Shown in pieces: positions 16,115-24,744 of a stretch of 35,427 nucleotides of DNA. Source of the stretch: Thiotrichales bacterium. GTDB taxonomy: Bacteria > Pseudomonadota > Gammaproteobacteria > SZUA-229. How positions within the stretch are numbered: position 1 is the first letter of the stretch; each line of letters begins with the position of its first letter. The notes below the pieces were generated by a model. The model did no database searches and was not told the origin of the DNA. It saw only the letters and a program-made list of their open reading frames with translations. The stretch spans positions 2,437,309 to 2,472,735 of the forward strand of contig CP070838.1 in the NCBI GenBank assembly GCA_020341835.1, in the 5' to 3' direction. The position numbers were made by a program, and so were the translations under genes.

Positions 16115-18447
16115 TATTTAAATATTTTCTTTAACCAGTCCAGCGGCGACCTGGCCTCACAGCCGGCATATTCTTCCGGCTCCGTCCCCCTGATGTACGG
16201 CAATTCTACCGCATTTTCACAATGCTTAGCGCTGCGCAGTCCCGTTGGCTGATCGATCCAGACCAGGTGGATATCGTCGGGCAGATCGAGGTTGACCGAG
16301 CTGACCGAGATATCCGCAAAAATCCTCCTCCATACGCGCATCGCACCGCTGGAACCGGTCAGGCCGGTGGGGCGGTGATCGTCAAAGCCAACCCAGACGA
16401 CCGCGACCTTGTCGCGTGAAAAACCGGCAAACCAGCTGTCGTGAAGCTCATCCGAGGTACCGGTTTTACCCGCCACTTCGAAACCCAGGCTCTTCGAAAG
16501 ACCCTTTGCGGTACCCGCGTGCGTCACCCTGTTCAGCACGAAGTTGATCAGCGCTATCGCGGCCGGATCGGTTTCGCGCTTGACATCGAGCTGGTAGCGT
16601 TTCAGCGGTGTTCCGTGCTTGTCGAGTACCGCGCGAACACTTCGCAGCGGACTGTGGAAACCGCTGGCCGCGAAAGTCTGGTAAATCGATGCCATCTCGA
16701 ACGGCGACATATCAACTGCGCCCAGCGTAATCGATGGATAAGGCGGCAGCACTTTGTTGCTGCCAAGTTGCCTCAGGGTATCGCTGATATTGGACAGCCC
16801 GAGTTCAAGTCCGAGCCTGGCAGCCGGTATGTTGTACGACTTCAACAGGGCTTCGTACATGATGACATCGCCGTGAAATTCCTTGTCGTAGTTCTCCGGT
16901 TCCCAGACCTTCTTGTCTTCGCCCTGTACGCGTAAACGCGTATCGGACAGCAGGGAACCGAGCGTATAGTTTTCCTTTTGCTTGACCGCGGTCAGATAAA
17001 TCACCGGTTTCATCAGTGAACCGATATGACGCTGTGCATCCAGCGCCCGGTTGAAGCCGGCGAAGGATGGATTCCTGTCACCAACAATCGCCAGGATTTC
17101 ACCGCTATCGGCTGACGCCACGACGGCGGCCGCCTGCAATTCATCAGATTGCCGATCGAGTTCGGGTACGGTGGTGCGAATGGACTTCTCTGTTATCTTC
17201 TGAACGTAGGGATCAAGCGTGGTGAATATCCGCAAGCCTTCTGATTTCAGGTCTTCCGCATCGTAATCCCGGATCAGCTGCCGCTGAACGAGATTGATAA
17301 AGGCAGGATACAACGAACGTTTGTTCCTCGAGGTGACAACAAGCGGTCTGTTTTTCTGTATTAGAGCCTGGCTCTCGCTGATCAGTCCGTTACTCTCGAC
17401 AACATCGATAACCGTGTTGCGCCGCCTGGTCGCGCGTTCCGGGTTCCTGACCGGATTGTAATAGGACGCACCCTTGACCATACCGATCAACACCGCCATC
17501 TGATCAAGGTCCAGCTCGGACAACGGCTTGCCGAAATAGAAATCACTGGCCAGACCGAAGCCATGGATGGCGCGCTCGTTGTCCTGGCCCAGGTAGACTT
17601 CGTTCAGATAGGTCTCGAGGATCTGCTCCTTGTCATAATGAAGCTCGAGCAGCAACGACATCACGGCTTCATTGACTTTTCGCCACAGGTTGCGGTCCGG
17701 TGTCAGGAACATGTTTTTCACCAGCTGCTGCGTAATGGTACTACCGCCCTGCACGGTTTTACCGGCCTTGATATTTGCCAGCAACGCCCTGCCAATCGAT
17801 TTCAGGTCAACGCCGTTATGCTCGTAGAATCGCCGGTCCTCGACCATCACCAGCATCTGCAGGAAGACATCGGGCGCATCCTCCAGCCTGACCAGGATGC
17901 GGTCCTCGCCGTGCGCAGGAAAAATACCGGTGATATAGACCGGATCGAGGCGAATCAGTGGAATGGCTTTTTTGTTGTACAGACCATGCAGCGCCGAGAC
18001 GGTATCACCATGGATATCGATGCGTATTTCCCTGCTTTCCTCGGACCCGTCCCAGAACCTGAACGCGCGGGTCTTGATCTCAAAATGATTATCCCATTGA
18101 TGAAAGCGCCCCGGTCTGGTCGGGGGCTGATCGACACGTTGATAATCCAGACTGTTCAGCTCGAACAGCAGCTCTTCGACCGTCATCTTTTTGCCGGCAT
18201 ACAGTTCCAGCGGTCTGGCGTACACCCTCGCCGGCAATGACCACAAACGGCCTGTAAAGCGATCGATGACGCGGTAATCCAGCCAGATTACGTAGAGTAT
18301 GGCAATGATGAATGACGCCAGCGCGAACCAGCCGATAACGCGCTTGCCCGGCCTGTATTTCACTTGTGCACGAGAACCTCGCTTACGTTTTCTGGTAACC
18401 GTAGACTTGCGTCGTGATCGTTTTTTAGTGGACTTCTTTTTTACCAC
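16114..18447 (-). CDS. mrcB: Penicillin-binding protein 1B, bifunctional peptidoglycan synthase
   Basis: A 777-residue class A PBP. A short cytoplasmic tail very rich in Lys/Arg is followed by one membrane helix (VIGWFALASFIIAILYVIWL, about 37-56) and a UB2H-like region (about 85-170). The glycosyltransferase domain has catalytic Glu in VEDRRFYEHNGVD and the GGSTITQQLVKN and LNEVYLGQ motifs. The transpeptidase has SxxK in GSLMKPVIYL, SxN in KSYNIPAARLG and KTGTSDELHDSWFAGF. It polymerises glycan and cross-links peptides at the inner membrane. The start is a GTG at 18447 with no clear Shine-Dalgarno. The next gene, a TPR lipoprotein, overlaps it by one base. Confidence 0.96.
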   Translation of the reverse strand: MVKKKSTKKRSRRKSTVTRKRKRGSRAQVKYRPGKRVIGWFALASFIIAILYVIWLDYRVIDRFTGRLWSLPARVYARPLELYAGKKMTVEELLFELNSLDYQRVDQPPTRPGRFHQWDNHFEIKTRAFRFWDGSEESREIRIDIHGDTVSALHGLYNKKAIPLIRLDPVYITGIFPAHGEDRILVRLEDAPDVFLQMLVMVEDRRFYEHNGVDLKSIGRALLANIKAGKTVQGGSTITQQLVKNMFLTPDRNLWRKVNEAVMSLLLELHYDKEQILETYLNEVYLGQDNERAIHGFGLASDFYFGKPLSELDLDQMAVLIGMVKGASYYNPVRNPERATRRRNTVIDVVESNGLISESQALIQKNRPLVVTSRNKRSLYPAFINLVQRQLIRDYDAEDLKSEGLRIFTTLDPYVQKITEKSIRTTVPELDRQSDELQAAAVVASADSGEILAIVGDRNPSFAGFNRALDAQRHIGSLMKPVIYLTAVKQKENYTLGSLLSDTRLRVQGEDKKVWEPENYDKEFHGDVIMYEALLKSYNIPAARLGLELGLSNISDTLRQLGSNKVLPPYPSITLGAVDMSPFEMASIYQTFAASGFHSPLRSVRAVLDKHGTPLKRYQLDVKRETDPAAIALINFVLNRVTHAGTAKGLSKSLGFEVAGKTGTSDELHDSWFAGFSRDKVAVVWVGFDDHRPTGLTGSSGAMRVWRRIFADISVSSVNLDLPDDIHLVWIDQPTGLRSAKHCENAVELPYIRGTEPEEYAGCEARSPLDWLKKIFK

Positions 18448-18641
18448 GATGGTTTTGATGCAGCGTTTATTGATGGTGGTCTGTCGCTGATCTTACACTA
18501 CTGGCAGGCCAAGCCGGTACTGCCAGGCCGTTAATAGAATCAATGAATAATGGACTTTGGTAGTTCATATTTGATCGGACAGTTACCGTATGAATCTGCC
18601 GACTCAAAAATGTTCGTGACTGTTATCCGGTCTTTTTGTCC

Positions 18642-18815
18642 TCTCGCCAAGTACTCTTCAGGTTGTTTGCAGGAATAACCTCTGCGCACTCTGCGTCCCT
18701 GCGAGAAAAAAGCACGATTTTTTGCTCTCGCAGAGCACGCAGGGGCCGCAGCGAAACTGTTTGCCTGAAGAGAATGAGAGAAAGAGTCCTTTGCGAGCTT
18801 TGCGCGCTGGCGAGA
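18642..18815. repeat. 174-bp nested inverted-repeat element (TCTCGCCA...TGGCGAGA family)
   Basis: Outer arms TCTCGCCA (18642-18649) and TGGCGAGA (18808-18815) are exact complements. Inside are CTCTTCAGG (18654-18662) with CCTGAAGAG (18764-18772), and a central hairpin CTGCGAGAAAAAA (18699-18711) with TTTTTT (18718-18723) and CTCGCAG (18727-18733). The right side reads TCCTTTGCGAGCTTTGCGCG before TGGCGAGA, very like the TCCTTTGCGCCTTGGCGAGA arm of the element at 29327-29429. The two are probably members of one dispersed repeat family. Confidence 0.6.
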
Positions 18816-18953
18816 ATAAAACCTGGGTCCGCATCACGACCAAGTCAGATGGGGCGAAATCTTACGGTAACCTTCAAATAAAGCAGGGAGTTTCATGATT
18901 TAACATAAGAAATATTCGCGTCCTTTGCGTGTTTTGCGGACCCTGAAACGACA

Positions 18954-18974
18954 CAGCCCGGATGAACCGGGCTG
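18954..18974 (-). terminator. Hairpin after the Sel1-repeat gene, probable terminator
   Basis: CAGCCCGG (18954-18961), loop ATGAA, CCGGGCTG (18967-18974) is a perfect GC-rich 8-bp stem 25 bases past the stop of the - strand gene. The following bases on that strand (TGTCGTTT) are only moderately T-rich, so termination efficiency is uncertain. Confidence 0.5.
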
Positions 18975-18999
18975 CTTCGCGATTTGAAATAATCGGGGA

Positions 19000-19938
19000 C
19001 TATCGGCAGGTTGACAGGAATCGCGCTGATTTGCCGGCACAGGGATCGGATTCAAACTGGGCCTGCTTTTCCTTCTCTTTTTTCTTGCGTTGCTCCATCA
19101 CTGCCTTGCGCTTCTTTTCGGCTTCGGCTTCCCTTTGCGCGATTAGCTGCTGCCTTTTCGCCTCTTCTTCCGCAGCTTTGCGCTCAGCTTTGCGCTCAGC
19201 TTCACGCTGTTTTGCCAGCTTCTTGTCCTGTTCGGCTTTTTTTCTTGCGGCAGCGTCCTGTTGCTTGCGTTTCTCTGCGTCGCGCTGTGCCTCCTGTTGC
19301 TTGCGCTCTTCCTGCTTGCGTCGGGCTTCGTCCTCCCGTGCCTTTTGCTCCGCCTGCTGTCTGGCACGCCACTGGGCATTCTGCCTGGCTTCGTTGACAT
19401 GCACGATCTCCGCTTCAGCCGCAGTAACACCGACCAGCGAGGCCTTGTTCAACCAGTCGAGTGCGACCGTGCTGTTTCTTCGCAAACCCACACCGCGCGA
19501 GTGCATCAAGCCCACGTAGTACTGCGCATAACCGTCGCCGGCCTTCGCTGCATTCTGCAAATCGATCAGTTCGGGTTTATTGGCAGCGGTTACACCGTTC
19601 TTTTTCAGATCGTAATACAGCAGCTTGTAACCCGCTGCCTGGTGGCCCTGGGCGGCTGCCTTGTTGATCCAGCGCATGGCCTCGACCTGGTTCTTTGCAA
19701 CGCCGCGGCCGGACTCGTACATTTCACCCACCTTGTACTGTGCTTCGGCGTTGCCCTTCTTTGCCAGCTTCATCTGGAAGTCAAACACCATGTCGGCCTG
19801 TGCAGTGGAAATCTCGGTCAGGAACACAACCAGAACCAGCAGCGCGATGTGCCACGCCGCGGTTTTCCAGTTTCTTTTCGGCAGCAAACCGGTGCTGTCG
19901 AATATGTTCTGTTGATGAATGTTACGGTTAATGTTCAT
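19000..19938 (-). CDS. Sel1-repeat protein with long charged helix
   Basis: A 312-residue envelope protein of unknown function. ATG at 19938 (MNINRNIHQQN) is chosen over a TTG two codons upstream. A hydrophobic segment (WHIALLVLVVFLTEISTAQA, about 29-48) looks like a signal peptide or anchor with cleavage after AQA. Sel1-type repeats follow (EAQYKVGEMYESGRGVAKNQVEAMRWINKAA and YAQYYVGLMHSRGVGLRRNSTVALDWLNKAS). From about residue 170 to 300 comes an almost unbroken Lys/Glu/Arg/Gln/Ala helix, likely a single alpha-helix or coiled coil. The last residues DPCAGKSARFLSTCR contain two Cys that could form a disulfide. Sel1 repeats bind proteins. A GC hairpin at 19952-19968 lies just upstream; the porin-like gene is 81 bases upstream in the same direction. 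Confidence 0.7.
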   Translation of the reverse strand: MNINRNIHQQNIFDSTGLLPKRNWKTAAWHIALLVLVVFLTEISTAQADMVFDFQMKLAKKGNAEAQYKVGEMYESGRGVAKNQVEAMRWINKAAAQGHQAAGYKLLYYDLKKNGVTAANKPELIDLQNAAKAGDGYAQYYVGLMHSRGVGLRRNSTVALDWLNKASLVGVTAAEAEIVHVNEARQNAQWRARQQAEQKAREDEARRKQEERKQQEAQRDAEKRKQQDAAARKKAEQDKKLAKQREAERKAERKAAEEEAKRQQLIAQREAEAEKKRKAVMEQRKKKEKEKQAQFESDPCAGKSARFLSTCR

Positions 19939-19951
19939 TGTCAAAGTGCCT

Positions 19952-19968
19952 GCCCGGCGTTGCCGGGC
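19952..19968 (-). other. GC-rich hairpin between porin and Sel1-repeat genes
   Basis: GCCCGGC (19952-19958), loop GTT, GCCGGGC (19962-19968) forms a perfect 7-bp stem. It lies 51 bases past the porin stop and 14 bases before the Sel1 gene ATG. With no T tract it may be a partial terminator, an mRNA-stabilising end or a REP-like unit. Confidence 0.45.
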
Positions 19969-20019
19969 GCTGGCTTAAAGTGTCTGGGTTGATTAGATCA
20001 TTTACCCGATGAACAATGC

Positions 20020-21324
20020 CTAGAATATTACGTCGAGTGCAACACTGTAGATTCCGACCTTTTCACTGGGTGGTGCCAGGGTAAAGTCGGTATTAAACAG
20101 ACCATAGTTGACACCGAGCGGGTTGTTCGTTGACGCCAGCTCGGCCGGATCGTTTTCGACATCGACTACTGCGTACTCGAACTTCAGTGCCGCGCTGTCA
20201 TTGACTTCGTAGCGCAGGCCCGCAGTAATCGAACTCTGCACCGCGATCGGGAAATTGAACAAAGGCGTGCCGCCATCAACAGTTCCTATCGGCGTTGCGC
20301 ATCCACCACCGCCTGCAACCGTACCTGTTGACGCAGCACATGAAACCGCGCCTGGTGTCACTGTCGACGCGGTGCCGTCGATGGTTGCATAGGTCAGGTG
20401 CGGCAGCCATTTACCGATGCGGTAGCCCAGTGTTGCATACCAGGCTTCCTGGTCGCCGAAAGGACGCGACAGCGTTTCGGTCGTCGTGCGCTCCTGCCAC
20501 TCGGCATAGACCACCACGTTGGCCACATCGAAGGTCAGACCGGCGGAGGTCACATCGCATTCACCCTTGCCGTTCAGGTCGACATCGACCGGAAATCCGA
20601 ATGCCGTGGGGACATCACTCAAACTACCGAAGGTATTCACGTCACACTGGAAATTGCTGGCGTGCACGGTATAGCCACGGCCGGAGTATTTGACGTCGAT
20701 ACCGAGGATATTCTCTGCCTCGAAGAACGCCTGGCCACCGGTGTTAGGAATATCATCCCTGTTCGAACCGATATAGGGCTGGAACGACAGCGTACCCGGG
20801 CCCACAGGGAACGCCAGCAGCAGTGCCGCGCCGTTAACGGTGTTCAACGGGTTGTTCAGGTAATAGACTTCGACCGGCGGACGAATCCACGGATAGGCGA
20901 AACCGACTTCGACGTAGTCATTCACCAGGTATACCGGCTGTTTGATCTTACCGGCACGCAGGCTGATCCAGTCGGCAAACTCGTAATCAGCGTAGGCCCA
21001 CTCGATAATCGCATCGAAGTTGCTGATGGTACCGCGCCCCAGCAACTGGGCCACGACTTTCATCTTTTCACTGACCTCGGACGAGATCTGCAGACCGAAA
21101 CGTGTGTCGGTCTCAAACGTCAGGTCCTGGGTGATGCCGCGATCACCGAGGCTGCTGATGTAGACGTTCTCACGCCCGTTAGCAAGCGGATTGTTCTTGT
21201 TGGTATCATCATCATGAATCGCCGCACCCACGGTAAAAAAACCGTCGAACTGGATTGCATGAGCCGAGGCACTCGCCAGCATGGCAAGACCGAAAGTTGT
21301 AAATTTACGCAAAAACGGAATCAT
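20020..21324 (-). CDS. Porin-like outer-membrane beta-barrel protein
   Basis: A 434-residue exported protein. ATG at 21324 (MIPFLRKFTTFGLAML...) is chosen because a signal peptide starts there, ending ASAHA-IQFDGF, with GAGGAG directly upstream; the frame extends to 21387 without a signal-like sequence. The mature chain alternates polar and hydrophobic residues with many Gly/Tyr/Trp strands and ends in a terminal Phe (YSVALDVIF), the usual barrel insertion signal. Sequences such as LRAGKIKQPVYLVNDYVEVGFAYPWIRPP resemble the phosphate- and acid-porin-like families seen in marine gammaproteobacteria. Four Cys (near FQCDVN, GECDVT, VSCAAS, GGGCATP) probably form two surface disulfides, uncommon in porins. 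The substrate is unknown. Confidence 0.72.
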   Translation of the reverse strand: MIPFLRKFTTFGLAMLASASAHAIQFDGFFTVGAAIHDDDTNKNNPLANGRENVYISSLGDRGITQDLTFETDTRFGLQISSEVSEKMKVVAQLLGRGTISNFDAIIEWAYADYEFADWISLRAGKIKQPVYLVNDYVEVGFAYPWIRPPVEVYYLNNPLNTVNGAALLLAFPVGPGTLSFQPYIGSNRDDIPNTGGQAFFEAENILGIDVKYSGRGYTVHASNFQCDVNTFGSLSDVPTAFGFPVDVDLNGKGECDVTSAGLTFDVANVVVYAEWQERTTTETLSRPFGDQEAWYATLGYRIGKWLPHLTYATIDGTASTVTPGAVSCAASTGTVAGGGGCATPIGTVDGGTPLFNFPIAVQSSITAGLRYEVNDSAALKFEYAVVDVENDPAELASTNNPLGVNYGLFNTDFTLAPPSEKVGIYSVALDVIF

Positions 21325-21432
21325 CTCCTCAAATCCCCTGTTATTTTTGTAATAACTAAAAGGTAGCCCATAATCGGGCTTTATCAAGCCTTGGCGAAGA
21401 ATTGATACAGGTTGTGCTCGACCGCGTAAGCG

Positions 21433-21455
21433 CCTGTTTATTCAAATGAAACAGG
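21433..21455 (-). terminator. Hairpin following der, weak terminator candidate
   Basis: CCTGTTT (21433-21439) pairs with AAACAGG (21449-21455) around a 9-base loop, and flanking CG/GCG extends the stem with one bulge. It lies 11 bases past the der stop. No T tract follows on the - strand, so the terminator reading is tentative. Confidence 0.3.
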
Positions 21456-21466
21456 GCGAGGTAAGG

Positions 21467-22873
21467 TTAGCGTTTGTTGCGTTTGCGCTCGCGCTTCTTG
21501 ATGTGCTGGATCATGCGATCACGCTTGAATTGCTGGCGTTTTGACAGCTTGTTTTTGCGGCCGGCAAAGGGATTCGTCCCCCCCTTGAACTCGATCTTGA
21601 TCGGCGTGCCAACCGATTTGAGGGTATCGATGAAGTAGTTCGTCAGATAGCGCCGGTAGCTCGCCGGCACCTGCTCGGTCTGGTTGCCGTGGATGATTAT
21701 ACGCGGTGGATTGACACCGCCCTGATGGGCATAGCGCAGCTTGAGGCGGCGGCCGCGCACCAGTGGCGGGGGGTGAGCCTCCATGGCCTGCTGCAGAATC
21801 CGCGTCAGCTGCGGCGTCGACAGGTCGCGCGTCGCTGACTCGTAGGCTCGATCGATGGCGGCATACAGCTTGCCGACGTTGGAGCCGTGCAGGGCAGACA
21901 CATACAGGATTTCGGCGAATCGAACGAAAACCAGCTGCTTGTCGACGTCCGCCCTGATTTTGTCTTTCTGGTAGTCATCCAGACCATCCCATTTATTGAT
22001 CACCAGCACCAGCGCTCGCCCGGCTTCCAGAATAAAACCAAGCAGATGCAGGTCCTGGTCTGCAATCTCCTTCTGCGCATCCATCATCATCACCACGACA
22101 TTGGCCTCTTCGACGGCCTGCATGGTTTTGATCACGCTGAACTTTTCCACGGCCTCGTGCACGGCCTTGCGCCGGCGCACACCCGCGGTATCGATCAGCG
22201 TGTAGCGCCGCTCATCACGTTCGAACGGGATATAGATGCTGTCACGCGTGGTACCCGGCATATCGAACACCAGTACGCGCTCCTCACCCAGCACCCGGTT
22301 GACCATGGTGGATTTACCGACGTTGGGTCTGCCGACAAACGCGACCTTGATACCCTGATCTTCATCGATCACCGGCTGATCCTGCTCAAACGGTGCCAGC
22401 ATGGTTTCCAGCAGCGCCCGGATGCCACGATGGTGGCTTGCAGAAATTGCGACTGGATCGCCCAGGCCCAGCGCATAGAACTCGCTCGCCACCATGGCGG
22501 CATCGACGCCATCGGTCTTGTTCAGCACCAGATGAACCGTTTTTCCGCTTCGACGAATATCGGCGGCAATTCCCTGATCAGCCGCGGTCAGGCCATCGCG
22601 TGCATCCACCAGAAACAGCACAACGCTGGACTCTTCGATGGCCTGGATGGTCTGTGCCGCCATGTGCTCGTCCAGTGCCTCGCTTTCGCCACTGAGGCCG
22701 CCGGTATCGATGACGATAAAATTTTTCTGGTTGAAACTGCCGTGGCCGTATTTACGATCACGCGTCAATCCCGGGAAATCCGCGACCAGTGCGTCACGGC
22801 TTTGAGTCAGGACATTGAACAGGGTCGACTTACCGACATTCGGGCGACCAACGAGGGCGATAACCGGTTTCAC
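21467..22873 (-). CDS. der: Ribosome-assembly GTPase Der (EngA)
   Basis: A 468-residue essential GTPase with two tandem G domains, acting in 50S subunit assembly. The first G1 motif GRPNVGKS is at residues 8-15 with NKTD near 118. The second GRPNVGKS is near residue 182 with NKWD near 294; DxPG (DMPGTTRDS) and switch sequences are present. The C-terminal KH-like domain ([15 protein letters not shown]) ends in a Lys/Arg-rich tail. The start is GTG at 22873 with AGGAG about 8 bases upstream. It is the last gene of the rlmN-to-der cluster, 27 bases after bamB. Confidence 0.97.
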   Translation of the reverse strand: MKPVIALVGRPNVGKSTLFNVLTQSRDALVADFPGLTRDRKYGHGSFNQKNFIVIDTGGLSGESEALDEHMAAQTIQAIEESSVVLFLVDARDGLTAADQGIAADIRRSGKTVHLVLNKTDGVDAAMVASEFYALGLGDPVAISASHHRGIRALLETMLAPFEQDQPVIDEDQGIKVAFVGRPNVGKSTMVNRVLGEERVLVFDMPGTTRDSIYIPFERDERRYTLIDTAGVRRRKAVHEAVEKFSVIKTMQAVEEANVVVMMMDAQKEIADQDLHLLGFILEAGRALVLVINKWDGLDDYQKDKIRADVDKQLVFVRFAEILYVSALHGSNVGKLYAAIDRAYESATRDLSTPQLTRILQQAMEAHPPPLVRGRRLKLRYAHQGGVNPPRIIIHGNQTEQVPASYRRYLTNYFIDTLKSVGTPIKIEFKGGTNPFAGRKNKLSKRQQFKRDRMIQHIKKRERKRNKR

Positions 22874-22900
22874 TGGACAGGCTCCTGATATCCATGTGGG

Positions 22901-24079
22901 CTAGTCAAACAGTTCTTCATCGGTATAGACAGCCGACTCATTCAGGGTATAGCTGGTCAGGGAGCCGCCTCGGGACAATACCAGCAGCCGGTCACCGTCG
23001 ACAATCGGTGGTATCAGGATACCGTCAGAATCCACCTGGGTGCGCGCGACAAAGCTCCCGTCGAAGCGTGACATCACGTGGACATAACCCTCAACATCGC
23101 CAACCACCAGAAAATCCTGGAAAATGACCGGTCGGGTCGGGTGGCGGGCCTGCAGCTTGTCCTGCTTCCACAGGGTCGCGCCATTGTTGCGATCCAGTGC
23201 CCAGATATGGCCGCGATCATCGCTGCTATACACGGTATCGGGACCGACGCTGACACCGGTATTACTCGAAAATTTCCGCGACCACAGAATCTGACCGCGG
23301 GTGACATCCAGTGCGGCGATACGCCCGTGATAACTGGCCGCATAGAGTACACGCCCGTAGAGTTCGGATCTGCCGTCAATATCGACCAGGCGCTGAATCT
23401 CGGAACGCCCTTCGGGTACGGTCAGGGCAATGTCCCAGACAACTTCACCATCGATCGGCGACATCGCAATCAGGCGGCCGTTTTCGAGCCCGGTATAGAA
23501 GTGACTGCGGGACAATATCGGCGGGCTGCTGCCACGCAGCGTCAATGCAGGGATGGCCTTTGAATAATTCCAGTGGATCCTGCCGGTTTTGATATCCAGA
23601 CCCAGGATCTGGCCGTCGGCGGTGCGAACCAGCACGGTATTTCTGTTGTAAACGATCGGGCGGGCAAGTATTTCGCTCGGCACCCGGGTACGCCAGAGAA
23701 CATCCTCGCTGCTGCCACTGACGGCAATCAGCTCGCCATTACGGCTGCCCACCAGCCAGATATCCTCGGTGCCGCCAATCCCGCCGCTCAACGGAATGCC
23801 CAGCTTGATCTCTGCCAGCTCATCGCCGTCTTCGAGTTCGTAAACGTTCAGGATGCCTCTGCGCCCGGCAGTGACGATCCGGTCCTTGAGCAGCAGCGGC
23901 TCAATGAACAGGTATTGCTGCTCGATCTCGTCGTCGGTGGAAGCCGACCACTGTAGATTCAGATAATGTGTGTGCTTGAAATCCGTCAGTTCAGCGGGCG
24001 GTTCTGTATTGTCATCGTCGCCGCAGGCTGTTAACAGCAGCGCACTGATCAGTAATAGACAATAGCTACCGAACTTCAT
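22901..24079 (-). CDS. bamB: Outer-membrane assembly lipoprotein BamB
   Basis: A 392-residue lipoprotein of the BAM complex that folds outer-membrane beta-barrels. The signal peptide ends in the lipobox LTAC (Cys about residue 19), followed by GDDD. The mature part is an eight-bladed PQQ-type propeller, with repeats such as GQILGLDIKTGRIHW, GRLIAMSPIDGEVVW, GRIAALDVTRGQILW and GHIWALDRNNGATLW. Length fits E. coli BamB. Position between yfgM and der is conserved in gammaproteobacteria. Confidence 0.96.
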   Translation of the reverse strand: MKFGSYCLLLISALLLTACGDDDNTEPPAELTDFKHTHYLNLQWSASTDDEIEQQYLFIEPLLLKDRIVTAGRRGILNVYELEDGDELAEIKLGIPLSGGIGGTEDIWLVGSRNGELIAVSGSSEDVLWRTRVPSEILARPIVYNRNTVLVRTADGQILGLDIKTGRIHWNYSKAIPALTLRGSSPPILSRSHFYTGLENGRLIAMSPIDGEVVWDIALTVPEGRSEIQRLVDIDGRSELYGRVLYAASYHGRIAALDVTRGQILWSRKFSSNTGVSVGPDTVYSSDDRGHIWALDRNNGATLWKQDKLQARHPTRPVIFQDFLVVGDVEGYVHVMSRFDGSFVARTQVDSDGILIPPIVDGDRLLVLSRGGSLTSYTLNESAVYTDEELFD

Positions 24080-24096
24080 GAAAAGCGGTCAATCGT

Positions 24097-24741
24097 TCAG
24101 CGAATATCGAGATCGGAACTGCCCAGATCCTGACGTTTCAATATCAACCAGCGGCTGGCATTGCCTCCAGCGGCACTGATCGCCTCGTCATAGGCCACAC
24201 GTGCCAGGGCCGTCTCGCCCCTGGCCGCGTAAAGATCACCCTTGAGCTCTTCATAACCACTGGCGAATCCCGCGGGATAGGTGGACGTCAGTATGGCTTC
24301 TGCCTCGTCATAGTTACTCTGGGAAATCAGAATTCTTGCCAGTCTGAGTTTCGCCACATGCTGCACATCGGCTTCAGTCGAGTTTTCGCTGGCCCATCTC
24401 AGACGCATCAGTGCAGACTCGACATCGCCCTGCTCGTATTCAAACTTCGCCTGCGCCATCGAGACCAGTGCCGCATAGGGTGTATCCGAATAATCACTAC
24501 GGATCAGGTCGGCTTTCTTGATATGGGCGTCATCAAGCCTGTTGTTAGTCACCTGGGCCTGCACTGCCTGATACAGGTCGCTGGCTTCTGCTGAATGCCC
24601 GGTCTGATACGACAGGTATTCGCGCCAGCCAAGCAATGCCGCAACACCGATACCCAGACCCAGAATCAGAGAGGCACCGTTCTCTTTCCACCATTTTTTA
24701 ATGGCCTCGATCTGTTGATCTTCACTTTCAAATTCATCCAT
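24097..24741 (-). CDS. yfgM: YfgM, membrane-anchored TPR-like ancillary subunit of SecYEG
   Basis: A 214-residue protein with a short acidic cytoplasmic N-terminus (MDEFESEDQQIEAIKKWWKENG), one membrane helix (about 24-42, SLILGLGIGVAALLGW) and a periplasmic TPR-like domain (SDLYQAVQAQ..., YAALVSMAQAKFEYEQGDVESALMRLRWA, LRLARILISQSNYDEAEAIL). In E. coli YfgM works with PpiD at the translocon and in periplasmic chaperoning. It begins 3 bases after hisS and precedes bamB, the conserved order. Confidence 0.93.
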   Translation of the reverse strand: MDEFESEDQQIEAIKKWWKENGASLILGLGIGVAALLGWREYLSYQTGHSAEASDLYQAVQAQVTNNRLDDAHIKKADLIRSDYSDTPYAALVSMAQAKFEYEQGDVESALMRLRWASENSTEADVQHVAKLRLARILISQSNYDEAEAILTSTYPAGFASGYEELKGDLYAARGETALARVAYDEAISAAGGNASRWLILKRQDLGSSDLDIR

Positions 24742-24744
24742 CGT

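Larger units (their letters stand above)
18448..18999. other. 552-bp intergenic region rich in palindromic repeats
   Basis: No protein gene is supported here. The region between mrcB and the Sel1-repeat gene contains an inverted-repeat element (18642-18815), a further motif TCCTTTGCGTGTTTTGCGG near 18920-18938 related to it, and a hairpin at 18954-18974. The remaining approximately 190 bases nearest mrcB (18448-18641) should include its promoter, but no strong consensus was seen. Confidence 0.6.

Noticed and set aside
18636-18881. 81-codon + strand open frame in the mrcB/Sel1 gap
   Set aside because: It is formed by the inverted-repeat element; the translation is repeat-derived and has no gene-like features.
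19100-19350. Repetitive-looking tract that might be a CRISPR or tandem repeat
   Set aside because: The repetition reflects Lys/Glu/Arg/Gln codons of the charged helix in an intact reading frame; there is no regular repeat-spacer pattern.
21887-22888. 333-codon + strand open frame opposite der
   Set aside because: Shadow of the conserved Der gene; low-complexity His/Gln-rich translation typical of reversed coding sequence.
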